64,000 nucleotides of DNA from an uncultured Massilia sp. GTDB lineage: Bacteria; Pseudomonadota; Gammaproteobacteria; Burkholderiales; Burkholderiaceae. The translations under genes were made by a program, and so were the position numbers. The stretch is from assembly GCA_946481275.1 (NCBI GenBank), contig CAMLMV010000001.1:186001-250000 (forward strand), in the 5' to 3' direction. Under the pieces are notes generated by a model that did not search any database, had not been told where the DNA came from, and saw nothing but the letters and a program-made list of their open reading frames with translations. This document shows, piece by piece, positions 28,980 through 37,381 of this stretch (the stretch's first letter is position 1; every line of letters begins with the position of its first letter).

Positions 28980-29534
28980 TTACGAGCCGCCGGATTTACA
29001 TTGCCCGCCCTTCGCCACGGCAATCAGTTCGTCGACCTTTTCCTGCCAATGGGCTCGCTCTTTTGCATCCTCCGCCTGGACAGCCCGCCGGGCATACGAT
29101 GTCATGTCCCGTGCCATGTCAGCGCACGGGCCCTTGGGAACAAGAAATTCGTCGTCGATGTCTTTGGAGACGAGATTCGCATCGTGCAGTACTGCCAACA
29201 TCTGTCGCCTTGCTTCCTTCTCCTTCGCAGCCATTCCAGGATGGGCAGCATGTTTGAGACTCGTTTCGTTACAGAAGTCTTCGGTTAGCTTCCGCGCCGC
29301 CCAGCCATAGTCGCGCTTTTCCATGATGGCCCAGCTCGAGCCGGCGTAACCGCCGGCGCCATTTTTAACGTTGTATTTGAGGCACTTGAAATTCTTGTAG
29401 GTGATTGACTCCTCGAACGTCACGGAATCAGGGTCGTGCAGATATTCCTTGACCGCTGCCTGGGTCTCGCTATCGGACTTGCTGCATCCGGCCAGTCCAA
29501 GACACGCTGCAAGAGCGAGTAACAGCAGCCTCAT
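28980..29534 (-). CDS. Small lipoprotein of unknown function, low GC for the region
   Basis: A 184-residue protein with a lipoprotein signal peptide and lipobox LAGC (Cys17). The mature part has a motif-rich start (AVKEYLHDPDSVTFEE, NGAGGYAGSS) seen in small exported proteins of unknown role, four further cysteines in scattered pairs and a charged helical C-terminus. I do not recognise a function. Its codon use is plainly less GC-rich than its neighbours, suggesting a later arrival. It stands alone between two convergent or divergent glycosidase units and is not obviously part of polysaccharide use. Confidence 0.75.
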   Translation of the reverse strand: MRLLLLALAACLGLAGCSKSDSETQAAVKEYLHDPDSVTFEESITYKNFKCLKYNVKNGAGGYAGSSWAIMEKRDYGWAARKLTEDFCNETSLKHAAHPGMAAKEKEARRQMLAVLHDANLVSKDIDDEFLVPKGPCADMARDMTSYARRAVQAEDAKERAHWQEKVDELIAVAKGGQCKSGGS

Positions 29535-29612
29535 AGATCCAGGAATAAAAGTTTCAATCGATCAAGTTTAGCATTACCCGTAGTCGACCCTGTCTTCGTC
29601 AGACGCTCCGGG

Positions 29613-31337
29613 TCATCTCTCGAGCGACTGCAATGCCGCCGCCACGTACACGAGCGGCGCGTTCCAGTTGATCGCGATCTCGTTGCTGGCGTAGCTGCAG
29701 CCATGGTCCAGGTACGACAGGGCCGGCTGCTTCGATGCGTACGACGCCCCCTTGCAATCCTTCGCGTCCTGCTGGCCCGGGTTCGGACCGCCCGCGAGCC
29801 AGCCGGGGACGGGCGCCGCGATGCCGTCCGCTTCCGAGGGGCGGTGGTGCGGATGCATGGTCGAGCGGGCGCCGAAGCCCGTCACATAGCTGATGCCGAG
29901 CGGATTGCGGCCCAGCGTGTAGTCGAGCGCCGACTGCGCCGCGTTCAGGTAATCGGCCTTTTTCGTGAGGCGATAGGCCTGCACGAGCATCATGGCCTGG
30001 TTCAGCAGGACGGCATTGCTACCCCAGACGAAGTCGGACTTCGCCAAGGACAGCCGCGCCGGCGACGCCTGCCGGCGCGCCAGCAGCGTGTCGGCCGCGG
30101 CGAGGATCTGCTTGCGGGCGTTGTCCGCGTCTTCCGGTTTTTTCAGGTGTGCGCGCTGCTGCGCGAGCGAGATCCAGCCGAGCGGGCGCACGTCGGACCA
30201 GCCGGGTTCCGTCTGCACGCCCGGCGCCAATGCGACGGCGCGGGTACGGTACTCGTCCTTGCCGGTCGCGATGTACAGCTCGGCCGCGGCCCAAGAGAAT
30301 TCGTCGTCGACCTTCTCGTCGCCATAGGTGCCCGTCTGGATGTCGGCCGGCTGGCGGTACAGGACGTTCGGATGCGCGACGGCCCAGCGCCACGCGTTCT
30401 CCGCCGCTGCGAGGTAGCGCTGCGAACGGCCCGGCGACTTCGCATCGAACGGTGCCAGCACGCGGCTTGCGGTCGCCATGACGGCCGCGAAGTCGAGGGC
30501 GGCGGCCGTGGTCTTTTGCACGACGTAGCGCGGGGCCGTCGCGCGGTCCGGCATCACCATGCCGTCGAAGCTCTTGTTCGTCAGCTTGTGGTAGACGCCG
30601 CCGTCGTCCGGATCCTGCATCGTGATCATCCAGTCCAGGTTCCACAGCACCTCGTTCAGCAGGTCGGGGACGCCGTTGCCGGATTCCGGCACGTTGACGG
30701 CGAGCTTGTCGAACCAGGCCGGAAAGTGTTCGTAGGCCGCCAGCAGCGTGTACGTGCTGATGCCGGAGTTGACGATGTATTTGTTGTAGTCGCCCGCGTC
30801 GTACCAGCCTTTCTGGCTCTTGATGACGGTACCGGCCGGGCGCTTGGGCGAGGCGGCCGATGCGTGCACGAGCACCTTGTCGTCCGGGTGGCCCAGCGGG
30901 CGCGCATAGGCGCCTGCGATGCGCGCGTCCAGCGCGATGCTCGCGCGGTTCAGCGTGTAGGCGCGGATGGCGCCGGCGTCGAGCGCGCGATACGGTTCGG
31001 GGCCGATCGCGAAGACGGGCGAATCCGGTTGGCCCGTCACCGTCACGCGGTAGCTGCCGGCCGTGCGCAGGCCGGAGAAATCGGCGATGCGCACGCTCTC
31101 GCCCGAGGCGTCCCACGTCGCGGCCGCGCCCAGCGTCCCTTCGAACACGGCCTTGCCGCTCCTGGCGTCCACCACCTTGAAGCGTTCGTTCGCGCCGGCC
31201 GGCACGACGGCCAGCTTCTGCGCGGCCGGCAGGAAGCCGAGCTGGTTGATTTCGATCCCGGCGGCCGCGTGTGCGGTGCCCGTCGCGAGCAGGGCGGCGG
31301 CGAGGACGGTGGGAAGGCGCGGGCGCGACGAATACAT
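29613..31337 (-). CDS. Glycoside hydrolase family 9 endoglucanase
   Basis: A 574-residue exported enzyme (signal peptide ending near AHA-AA). An N-terminal Ig-like domain (about 27-112) is followed by the (alpha/alpha)6 catalytic domain. The base aspartates are D180 and D183 in GWYDAGDYNKY, and the acid is E553 in ASNEIAINWNAP. GH9 enzymes with this order cut beta-1,4-glucans; some members act on xyloglucan, as in Bacteroides xyloglucan loci. AGGAGA lies close before the ATG, and a perfect palindrome is centred about 32 bp upstream. It is transcribed alone on the opposite strand, but the shared operator suggests joint control with the glycosidase unit. Confidence 0.93.
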   Translation of the reverse strand: MYSSRPRLPTVLAAALLATGTAHAAAGIEINQLGFLPAAQKLAVVPAGANERFKVVDARSGKAVFEGTLGAAATWDASGESVRIADFSGLRTAGSYRVTVTGQPDSPVFAIGPEPYRALDAGAIRAYTLNRASIALDARIAGAYARPLGHPDDKVLVHASAASPKRPAGTVIKSQKGWYDAGDYNKYIVNSGISTYTLLAAYEHFPAWFDKLAVNVPESGNGVPDLLNEVLWNLDWMITMQDPDDGGVYHKLTNKSFDGMVMPDRATAPRYVVQKTTAAALDFAAVMATASRVLAPFDAKSPGRSQRYLAAAENAWRWAVAHPNVLYRQPADIQTGTYGDEKVDDEFSWAAAELYIATGKDEYRTRAVALAPGVQTEPGWSDVRPLGWISLAQQRAHLKKPEDADNARKQILAAADTLLARRQASPARLSLAKSDFVWGSNAVLLNQAMMLVQAYRLTKKADYLNAAQSALDYTLGRNPLGISYVTGFGARSTMHPHHRPSEADGIAAPVPGWLAGGPNPGQQDAKDCKGASYASKQPALSYLDHGCSYASNEIAINWNAPLVYVAAALQSLER

Positions 31338-31362
31338 GCAGTCTCCTGGTACGTTATGAAAT

Positions 31363-31376
31363 TGAAATCGATTTCA
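31363..31376. promoter_or_regulatory. Perfect 14-bp palindrome upstream of GH9
   Basis: TGAAATCGATTTCA is a perfect palindrome 25 bp upstream of the GH9 start codon. Size and central CG are typical of LacI-family operators. The same ten bases ATCGATTTCA recur at 12341-12350 and 16723-16732, both in or at the xyloglucan unit. Confidence 0.6.
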
Positions 31377-31445
31377 TCCTACCGCGCCCGCGAAAGTAAA
31401 GTCAATCATCCAATCGCGCACGGCGCCCGTCAATACAGGCGCCGT

Positions 31446-32348
31446 TCATTTCGGCGCGGTCCGCTGACGCCGCGCGGCGAGCCAGTCGACCGTGATCGCC
31501 GCTAGACCGATGCGCCTGTCCGCGAACGCATGGTCGCTGGGCAGCGTGACGGCCTGCACCCGCGCGCCGCGCTGGGCCTTCAGCGCCGCCGCCAGCGGGG
31601 CCACCTGGGCCGCGTTGCCGTGTTCCGCCGCGACGACCAGCACGGGCTTGCCCGCCAGCGCGGGCGCGGTGTCGAGCAGGTCCCAGTCGCGGGCATGGCG
31701 TTCCGCCTCCGCCATCAGGCGCGCGGCGTCCGTGCCGGCGAGGCTGTTGCCGAAGTCGTCGCCCAGGTCCGCGATGGCGTCCTGGCGCGTTTCGGGATGC
31801 GCGGCCACGTTCTTGCCGGTGGCGCCGATGTTCCACGGGTCGAGCAGCACGACGCCGGCGACGTCGTCGTGCGTGGCGGCGTAGCGCGCGGCGAGGAAGC
31901 CGCCCAGGCTGTGGCCGGCGATGACGATCCGTTGCGGGTCGATGCCGTATTGCGCGACGGTGTCCGGCTGGTGCAGGAACGCCATCGCGGCCTCGATGTC
32001 CTCGCCCGCGCCGCCCAGGGTGAAGCGGCCGGGGGATCCCCAGCTGCCGCGGTAGTGCAGCGTCAGCACGTTCCAGCCCGCGCGGCGCACGGCCTGCGCC
32101 AGGTCGAGGTTCTGCTCGTTGCCCGGCAGGCCGTGCAGCAGCAGCAGCGTCGGCTTCGGGCCGGCGCCCGCGGCCAGCATGAACAGCGCGTTCATGCCGT
32201 CGCCGTGCGACAGGATCAGCGCCTGGCGGTTGCGCGCGGGGTGCGCGGCGTCGCGCGCCGGGTCGGCAATGACGGCGCGCGGCACGGCAGCGAGGACGGG
32301 GGCACCGATGACCACGACGAGGAGGGCGGCGGCGAGGCGTTTCTGCAT
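31446..32348 (-). CDS. Exported alpha/beta hydrolase
   Basis: A 300-residue protein with a signal peptide (ending near VLA-AV). It has the oxyanion segment LLLLHGLPG, the nucleophile elbow GHSLGG (S147), and a C-terminal His in SDHAF. The acidic residue is probably in the VVAAEHG strand region. The fold is dienelactone-hydrolase or serine-peptidase like. Substrate is unknown; a feruloyl or acetyl esterase acting on plant cell wall material is possible from the neighbourhood but not shown. It lies upstream of GH9 on the same strand, but GH9 has its own operator-bearing leader, so a shared transcript is doubtful. Confidence 0.75.
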   Translation of the reverse strand: MQKRLAAALLVVVIGAPVLAAVPRAVIADPARDAAHPARNRQALILSHGDGMNALFMLAAGAGPKPTLLLLHGLPGNEQNLDLAQAVRRAGWNVLTLHYRGSWGSPGRFTLGGAGEDIEAAMAFLHQPDTVAQYGIDPQRIVIAGHSLGGFLAARYAATHDDVAGVVLLDPWNIGATGKNVAAHPETRQDAIADLGDDFGNSLAGTDAARLMAEAERHARDWDLLDTAPALAGKPVLVVAAEHGNAAQVAPLAAALKAQRGARVQAVTLPSDHAFADRRIGLAAITVDWLAARRQRTAPK

Positions 32349-32464
32349 GCGGATTCCTTTCGTTGTTGAGTGGACACCGCGATCATAAATCGTTCCTTGC
32401 GCCGTTGCCTGCCCTCGCTGATCCGGTCAATAATGCAATGATCGAACTAATTATGGAGACAGTC

Positions 32465-33382
32465 TTGAAATCAACCATCCTCCTGTGCGTACTGGCGATC
32501 GCCGGTGCGAATGCACTCGCCGCACCAGGCAGCCGCTTCGACGTCGCCGTCACGGTCGACGACCTGCCTTCGCACGGCGCCAAGCCGGCCGACATCAGCC
32601 GCGCCGACATCGCCCGCTCGCACATCGAGACGTTCAAGGCGCACGGCGTGCCCGAGGCCTGGGGTTTCGTGAATGCCGTGGCCCTCGTCAACGATGCGGG
32701 CAGCGACGCTGCGCTGGACGTGTGGCGCAAGGCCGGCTACCCGCTCGGCAACCACGGCTACACCCACATGGGCCTGTCGCAGGCGAAGTCGCTGGAGGCC
32801 TGGGAAGAGGACGTGCGCAAGAACGAGCCCGTACTGGAAAAATACATGGCGGGCAAGGACTGGCACGTCATGCGCTTCCCGTTCCTCGACGCGGGCGGCC
32901 AGGGTGCGCGCCACGACGATGCACTGTCCTGGCTGAAGTCGCGCGGCTACCGCGTCGCGGAGGCGACCCTCGGCTTCGACGACTGGGCTTACACGGACAC
33001 CTACGCGCGCTGCGTCGCGAAGGGCGACCAGGCCGCGATCGAGAGGATGAAGACGGGCTACTTCCGGCGCGTCGACCAGCAGCTGGCGCGTTTCAAGGCG
33101 ATGTCGCAGCGCGTGTACGGCCGCATGATCCCGCAGGTGCTGCTGACGCACATGGGCGCCTGGAGCGCGGTCACCCTGCCGGAAGTGATGAAGCGCCTGG
33201 ACGCGGCCGGCGCGCACTACGTGACGCTGGACCAGGTCCAGTCCGACCCCGCGTACCGCATGCCGAGTCCGCGCGCGGGCCACGGCGAGATGATCGAGCG
33301 CCGCGCGCAGGACGCGGGCATCGACCTGGCCGGCCTGCCGGCCGTGGAACCGGTCGGGAATCTCGACGCCCTGTGCCGCTGA
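32465..33382 (+). CDS. Exported polysaccharide-deacetylase-like protein
   Basis: About 305 residues with a clear signal peptide. I place the start at the TTG of 32465, because GGAG ends 6 bases before it and the result is a standard KSTILLCVLAIAGANALA leader; an ATG 12 bases upstream overlaps that GGAG and has no ribosome site of its own. NodB-type motifs are present: VTVDDLP (two aspartates), a His pair in NHGYTHMG and RFPFLDAGG. These enzymes (carbohydrate esterase family 4 and relatives) use a metal to remove N- or O-acetyl groups from glycans. The substrate could be peptidoglycan, chitin or an acetylated plant polymer. It stands alone between a hydrolase and the oxidase cluster. Confidence 0.78.
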   Translation: MKSTILLCVLAIAGANALAAPGSRFDVAVTVDDLPSHGAKPADISRADIARSHIETFKAHGVPEAWGFVNAVALVNDAGSDAALDVWRKAGYPLGNHGYTHMGLSQAKSLEAWEEDVRKNEPVLEKYMAGKDWHVMRFPFLDAGGQGARHDDALSWLKSRGYRVAEATLGFDDWAYTDTYARCVAKGDQAAIERMKTGYFRRVDQQLARFKAMSQRVYGRMIPQVLLTHMGAWSAVTLPEVMKRLDAAGAHYVTLDQVQSDPAYRMPSPRAGHGEMIERRAQDAGIDLAGLPAVEPVGNLDALCR

Positions 33383-33419
33383 TCCGACCGCCCGCGCGTT
33401 GATTCGTGCGCGGGAACGG

Positions 33420-33481
33420 CCGAAAAAAAGGTATATCTGCAATGTAGACATTTTGGCATTCAGATTCGACCTTTTTTTCGG
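33420..33481 (+). repeat. Perfect 12-bp inverted repeat in the oxidase operon leader
   Basis: CCGAAAAAAAGG at 33420-33431 is the exact reverse complement of CCTTTTTTTCGG at 33470-33481, with 38 bases between. The second arm runs into the GGGGAGG ribosome site of the cytochrome oxidase subunit II gene, so in a transcript covering both arms the stem would end at the site. A shorter GC-rich hairpin (CCCGCGCG with CGTGCGCGGG, about 33391-33414) precedes it and may terminate the deacetylase transcript. Confidence 0.6.
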
Positions 33482-33489
33482 GGAGGCAC

Positions 33490-34479
33490 ATGACATTCCA
33501 GCGCGCTGCGCCAGCGAGCGGCATGCAGGATGCACTGCGTGCCGCGGGCGCCCAGGCGGCGCACATCGGCGACCTGTGGAACGGCACGCTGGCCCTGTGC
33601 ACGTTCGTGTTCGTGGCCATCGTCGTCGCGACGATCATCGCCGTCTGGTGCGCGCCGCGCGCCGACGCCGCCACGCGGGCCGACACCTCGTCGCTGGAAA
33701 GCCCGGAGCGGCGTATCTGGCACCGCATCGGCTGGGCGACCGGCGCCTGCATCGTCGGCCTGTTCGTGCTGCTCGCGGGCGACGTGTTCACGAGCCGCGC
33801 GCTGGCCCGGCTGCCGCTGCGGGACGCCGTCGACATCGAACTGGTGGGGCACATGTGGTGGTGGGAGGCGCGCTACCGCGATGCCGACGGTGCGCGCGAA
33901 TTCACGACGGCGAACGAGTTGACGATCCCCGTCGGCCGCCCCGTGATCGTCACCCTGCGCGCGGATGACGTCATCCACTCGCTGTGGGTGCCCAACCTCG
34001 CCGGCAAGAAGGACCTGATCCCGGGCCGTACCGCCACGCTGCAGCTGCGTGCCGACCGCGCCGGCACCTATCGCGGGCAGTGCGCCGAATTCTGCGGCCT
34101 CGAACATGCGCTGATGGCGCTGCTCGTGCATGCGGTGCCGTCCGACCAGTACGAGGCCTGGGCCGCGAACCAGCGCCGCCCGGCGCCCGAGCCGGCGGAT
34201 GCCGCCGCGCGTCGCGGCCGCGACGTGTTCCTGAACGCGAATTGCGCACGCTGCCACGCCATCGCGGGCACGCCGGCGCAGGGGAGCATCGCACCGGACC
34301 TCACGCACCTCGCGTCGCGCCAGACCATCGCCGCCGGCATGTTCCCCAACAACCGCGGCCATCTCGCGGGCTGGATCGGCGATCCCCAGGCGCTCAAGCC
34401 GGGCGTGAACATGCCGGCCAACACCTTGCCCCCCGACGACCTGCAAGCCCTGCTGGCTTACCTGGAGACCCTCCGATGA
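33490..34479 (+). CDS. coxB: Cytochrome c oxidase subunit II with fused cytochrome c (caa3 type)
   Basis: A 329-residue membrane protein with two transmembrane helices (about 34-55 and 82-100), a cupredoxin domain with the CuA ligands H163, C198, E200, C202, H206 and M209 (GQCAEFCGLEHALM), and a C-terminal cytochrome c domain with CARCH (252-256). The fusion defines caa3-type oxidases, which take electrons from cytochrome c or a carrier and reduce oxygen at the outer face of the inner membrane. A strong GGGGAGG site precedes the ATG. The stop overlaps the coxA start (ATGA). No lipobox is evident. Confidence 0.94.
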   Translation: MTFQRAAPASGMQDALRAAGAQAAHIGDLWNGTLALCTFVFVAIVVATIIAVWCAPRADAATRADTSSLESPERRIWHRIGWATGACIVGLFVLLAGDVFTSRALARLPLRDAVDIELVGHMWWWEARYRDADGAREFTTANELTIPVGRPVIVTLRADDVIHSLWVPNLAGKKDLIPGRTATLQLRADRAGTYRGQCAEFCGLEHALMALLVHAVPSDQYEAWAANQRRPAPEPADAAARRGRDVFLNANCARCHAIAGTPAQGSIAPDLTHLASRQTIAAGMFPNNRGHLAGWIGDPQALKPGVNMPANTLPPDDLQALLAYLETLR

Positions 34480-36398
34480 CCGTATCCGATCCACGCCTCG
34501 TTCCGCAGGCCGACCCGGCCGCCGCCGCGGCGCTGGAAAGCACGTGGCGCGACCCGCCTGGCCTCTACGGCTGGTTCGCCGCCATCAACCACAAGACGAT
34601 CAGCAAGCGGTTCATGGTCACGACGATGATCTTCTTCCTGCTGGGCGGCGTGCTGGCGCTGCTGATCCGCCTGCAGCTGGCGCAGCCGAACGCCGGGATC
34701 ATCGGGCCGAAGATGTACAACCAGATCTTCACGATGCACGGCTCGACCATGATGTTCCTGTTCGCCGTGCCCATCATGCAGGCCGTCGCCACGTATCTCG
34801 TGCCGCTGATGATCGGCGCGCGCAGCCTCGCGTTCCCGCGCCTGAACGCCTACGCGTACTGGATCTTCACGATGGGCGGCATCATGCTGTACGCCGCGTT
34901 CTTCGCGGGCGTGGGGCCGGACGCCGGCTGGTTCGCCTACGTGCCCCTGTCCAGCCTGCGCCATTCGCCCGACAAGGGCGTGGACTTCTGGGCCCAGATG
35001 ATCACGTACACGGAGCTCTCCGGCCTGATGGAGGCGATCGTCATCATCGCGACCATCCTCAAGCTGCGCGCGCCGGGCATGAGCCTGAACCGCATGCCGC
35101 TGTTCGTGTGGGCGATGCTCGTGACGTCGTTCATGGTGCTGTTCGCGCTGCCGGCCGTGATGCTGGCCAGTACCGCGCTGATCACCGACCGCCTCGTCGA
35201 CACCCAGTTCTACAACCCGGACAAGGGCGGCGACGCCCTGCTGTGGCAGCACCTGTTCTGGTTCTTCGGCCACCCCGAGGTCTACCTGATCTTCATCCCG
35301 CCGCTGGGTTTCATTTCCGCGATCGTCGCGACGTTCTCGCGCCGGCCCGTCGTCGGCTACCCGGCCATGGTCCTGGCCCTCGTGACGACGGCGTTCCTCG
35401 CGTTCGGCCTGTGGGTCCACCACATGTTCGCGACCAACCTCCCGGAGCTGGGCAAGACGTTCTTCACGGCGGCGAGCCTCATCATCGCCGTGCCGACGGC
35501 CGTGCAGATCTTCTGCTGGATCGCCACGCTGGGCAGCGGCCGGATCAACGTGAAAACGCCGCTGCTGTTCGTGCTGGCGTTCTTCTTCATCCTCGTGATG
35601 GGCGGGCTGACGGGGTTGATGCTGGCCTCCGTGTCGCTCGACACGCAGCTGCACGACAGCTTCTTCGTCGTCGCCCACCTCCATTACGTGCTGCTGGGCG
35701 GCGCAGTATTTCCCCTGTTCGGCGCGTTCTATTACTGGTTCCCCAAGTTCTCGGGACGGATGCTCGGCGAACGTCTCGGACGCTGGAATTTCTGGCTGTT
35801 CTTCATCGGCTTCAACGTGGCGTTCTTCCCCATGCACCTGCTGGGGTTGTGGGGCATGCCGCGCCGCGTGTACTCGTATCCGGCCGAGATGGGATGGGAC
35901 GGCATGAATCTCCTGTCGAGCATCGGCGCCGCCATCATCGCGCTCAGCATGCTGCTGTTCCTCGTGAACGTGGTCCGCAGCCTGCGCAGGGGTGCCATGG
36001 CCGGCCGGGATCCGTGGGGCGCGGGGACGCTGGAATGGAGCGTGGCGTCGCCGCCGCCGATGGGCAATTTCGACGTCATCCCCGTCGTGCACGGGCGCTA
36101 TCCGCTGTGGCAGCCGCAGCGCGAACCCACGCACGTCACCGGCATGTCGAACGACTGGCGCGAGGTCCTCGTCACGACCGTGACCGACGCGGAGCCCGAC
36201 CACCGCCTGTGGATGCCGTCGTCGTCGATCTGGCCGTTCCTGTCGGCGGTGGCGACGACGATCCTGTTCGTCGGGTCGATCTACACGCCGTGGGCCGTCG
36301 TCTGGGCCGCCGCGCCGGTGGCGATCGGCGCGACCCTGTGGTTTTGGCCCAAGCGCTCCGTCGTCGAGCGGCGCGTGCATTCGGAGTCGCCGCCATGA
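34476..36398 (+). CDS. coxA: Cytochrome c oxidase subunit I with two extra C-terminal helices
   Basis: A 640-residue heme-copper oxidase subunit I. Heme a and a3/CuB ligands are present: H88 (FTMHGST), H266 with the cross-linked Y270 and proton-path E268 (GHPEVY), H315-H316 (VHH), H401 and H403 (HLHY). The start overlaps the coxB stop. After the usual twelve helices the chain continues for about 100 residues with two more hydrophobic segments (about 590-625, IWPFLSAVATTILFVGS and VVWAAAPVAIGATLWFW). In caa3 oxidases of Bacillus the first two helices of subunit III are carried at the end of subunit I; the short subunit III next door fits the same arrangement. Confidence 0.95.
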   Translation: MTVSDPRLVPQADPAAAAALESTWRDPPGLYGWFAAINHKTISKRFMVTTMIFFLLGGVLALLIRLQLAQPNAGIIGPKMYNQIFTMHGSTMMFLFAVPIMQAVATYLVPLMIGARSLAFPRLNAYAYWIFTMGGIMLYAAFFAGVGPDAGWFAYVPLSSLRHSPDKGVDFWAQMITYTELSGLMEAIVIIATILKLRAPGMSLNRMPLFVWAMLVTSFMVLFALPAVMLASTALITDRLVDTQFYNPDKGGDALLWQHLFWFFGHPEVYLIFIPPLGFISAIVATFSRRPVVGYPAMVLALVTTAFLAFGLWVHHMFATNLPELGKTFFTAASLIIAVPTAVQIFCWIATLGSGRINVKTPLLFVLAFFFILVMGGLTGLMLASVSLDTQLHDSFFVVAHLHYVLLGGAVFPLFGAFYYWFPKFSGRMLGERLGRWNFWLFFIGFNVAFFPMHLLGLWGMPRRVYSYPAEMGWDGMNLLSSIGAAIIALSMLLFLVNVVRSLRRGAMAGRDPWGAGTLEWSVASPPPMGNFDVIPVVHGRYPLWQPQREPTHVTGMSNDWREVLVTTVTDAEPDHRLWMPSSSIWPFLSAVATTILFVGSIYTPWAVVWAAAPVAIGATLWFWPKRSVVERRVHSESPP

Positions 36399-37036
36399 GC
36401 GCGCCGATCGAGAACCGCAAGTCGGGCAAGGAGGCCGTGCAGCGGGGCGCGGCGCTGGACGTGACGGGCCTGCCCACGTTCGGTTTCGGCATGCGCAGCC
36501 CGATGTGGTGGGGCACGATGGGGCTCGTCGCGGTCGAGAGCACCGTGTTCGCACTGACGATCATGGCCTATTTCTATCTCCGCAGCCACGCGGCCTCCTG
36601 GCCGATCAGCGGTTTCCCGCCCGACCTGCTGTGGGGGACCGTCAACACGGCGATCCTCCTGCTGAGCATGTGGCCGAACCAGAAGGCCAAGCAGGCGGCC
36701 GAGCGGCTCGACCTGGCCGGCGTGCGGCTGTGGATGAGCGTGTGCATGGTGGTGTCGGTCGCCTTCCTCGCCGTGCGCGTGCTGGAGTTCGGCACGCTGA
36801 ACACGAGTTGGGATACGGACGCCTACGGCTCCGTCGTGTGGATGCTGCTCGGCCTGCACACGACGCACCTCATCACCGACGCCTACGATTCCCTCGTGCT
36901 GACGGTACTGATGTTCACGGGGCCGCACGAGGGCAAGCGCTTCGTGGACGTCAGCGAAAACGCGGGGTATTGGTATTTCGTCGTGCTCAGCTGGGTGCCG
37001 ATCTATGCGGTCATCTACTGGGGTGCGCGTTTTTAG
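36395..37036 (+). CDS. coxC: Cytochrome c oxidase subunit III, short form
   Basis: A 213-residue protein with about five transmembrane helices; the start overlaps the coxA stop (ATGA). It carries subunit III features such as VESTVFALTIMAYFYLR and HTTHLITDAYDS, with a conserved acidic residue (E in VAVESTVF) inside the membrane. Full-length subunit III has seven helices; the missing first two appear to be at the end of CoxA. It stabilises the catalytic core. Confidence 0.9.
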   Translation: MSAPIENRKSGKEAVQRGAALDVTGLPTFGFGMRSPMWWGTMGLVAVESTVFALTIMAYFYLRSHAASWPISGFPPDLLWGTVNTAILLLSMWPNQKAKQAAERLDLAGVRLWMSVCMVVSVAFLAVRVLEFGTLNTSWDTDAYGSVVWMLLGLHTTHLITDAYDSLVLTVLMFTGPHEGKRFVDVSENAGYWYFVVLSWVPIYAVIYWGARF

Positions 37037-37045
37037 GGAGGGACG

Positions 37046-37381
37046 ATGGGAAACTGGCCGGCACTGCTGCTCGCGCCCAGCCTGGCGCTGACCAACCTGG
37101 CGATCACGTATGCGCTCGTGACGCCCGCGTGCACGCGCCAGTCGATGGTGGCGCCGAACGTCGTCACGGGCCTCGTGCTGGCCGCGTGCGCGTGGATGAG
37201 CTGGGCCGCATGGCGCAACTGGAAGGAAGGCCGCAGCCTCGGGCGGGCGGCCGCGCGCGACCACGTGCCGGACCGTCCGCCGTTCATCGCGTTCGTGGCC
37301 GCGCTGGTCGGCGCGCTGTCCTGCCTCGCCGTGCTGGCGCAATGGTTTCCGCAGTGGGTGTTGTCGCCATGCGCCGCCTGA
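37046..37381 (+). CDS. Small membrane subunit of the caa3 oxidase cluster (subunit IV-like)
   Basis: A 111-residue protein with three likely membrane helices (about 5-26, 36-58 and 84-104). It lies in the position of CoxP in coxMNOP clusters of rhizobia. It shows no catalytic motif. A GGGAGG ribosome site is 5 bases before the ATG, and the end overlaps the next gene by 13 bases, supporting one transcript. Assignment rests on place, size and topology, not on motif. Confidence 0.75.
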   Translation: MGNWPALLLAPSLALTNLAITYALVTPACTRQSMVAPNVVTGLVLAACAWMSWAAWRNWKEGRSLGRAAARDHVPDRPPFIAFVAALVGALSCLAVLAQWFPQWVLSPCAA

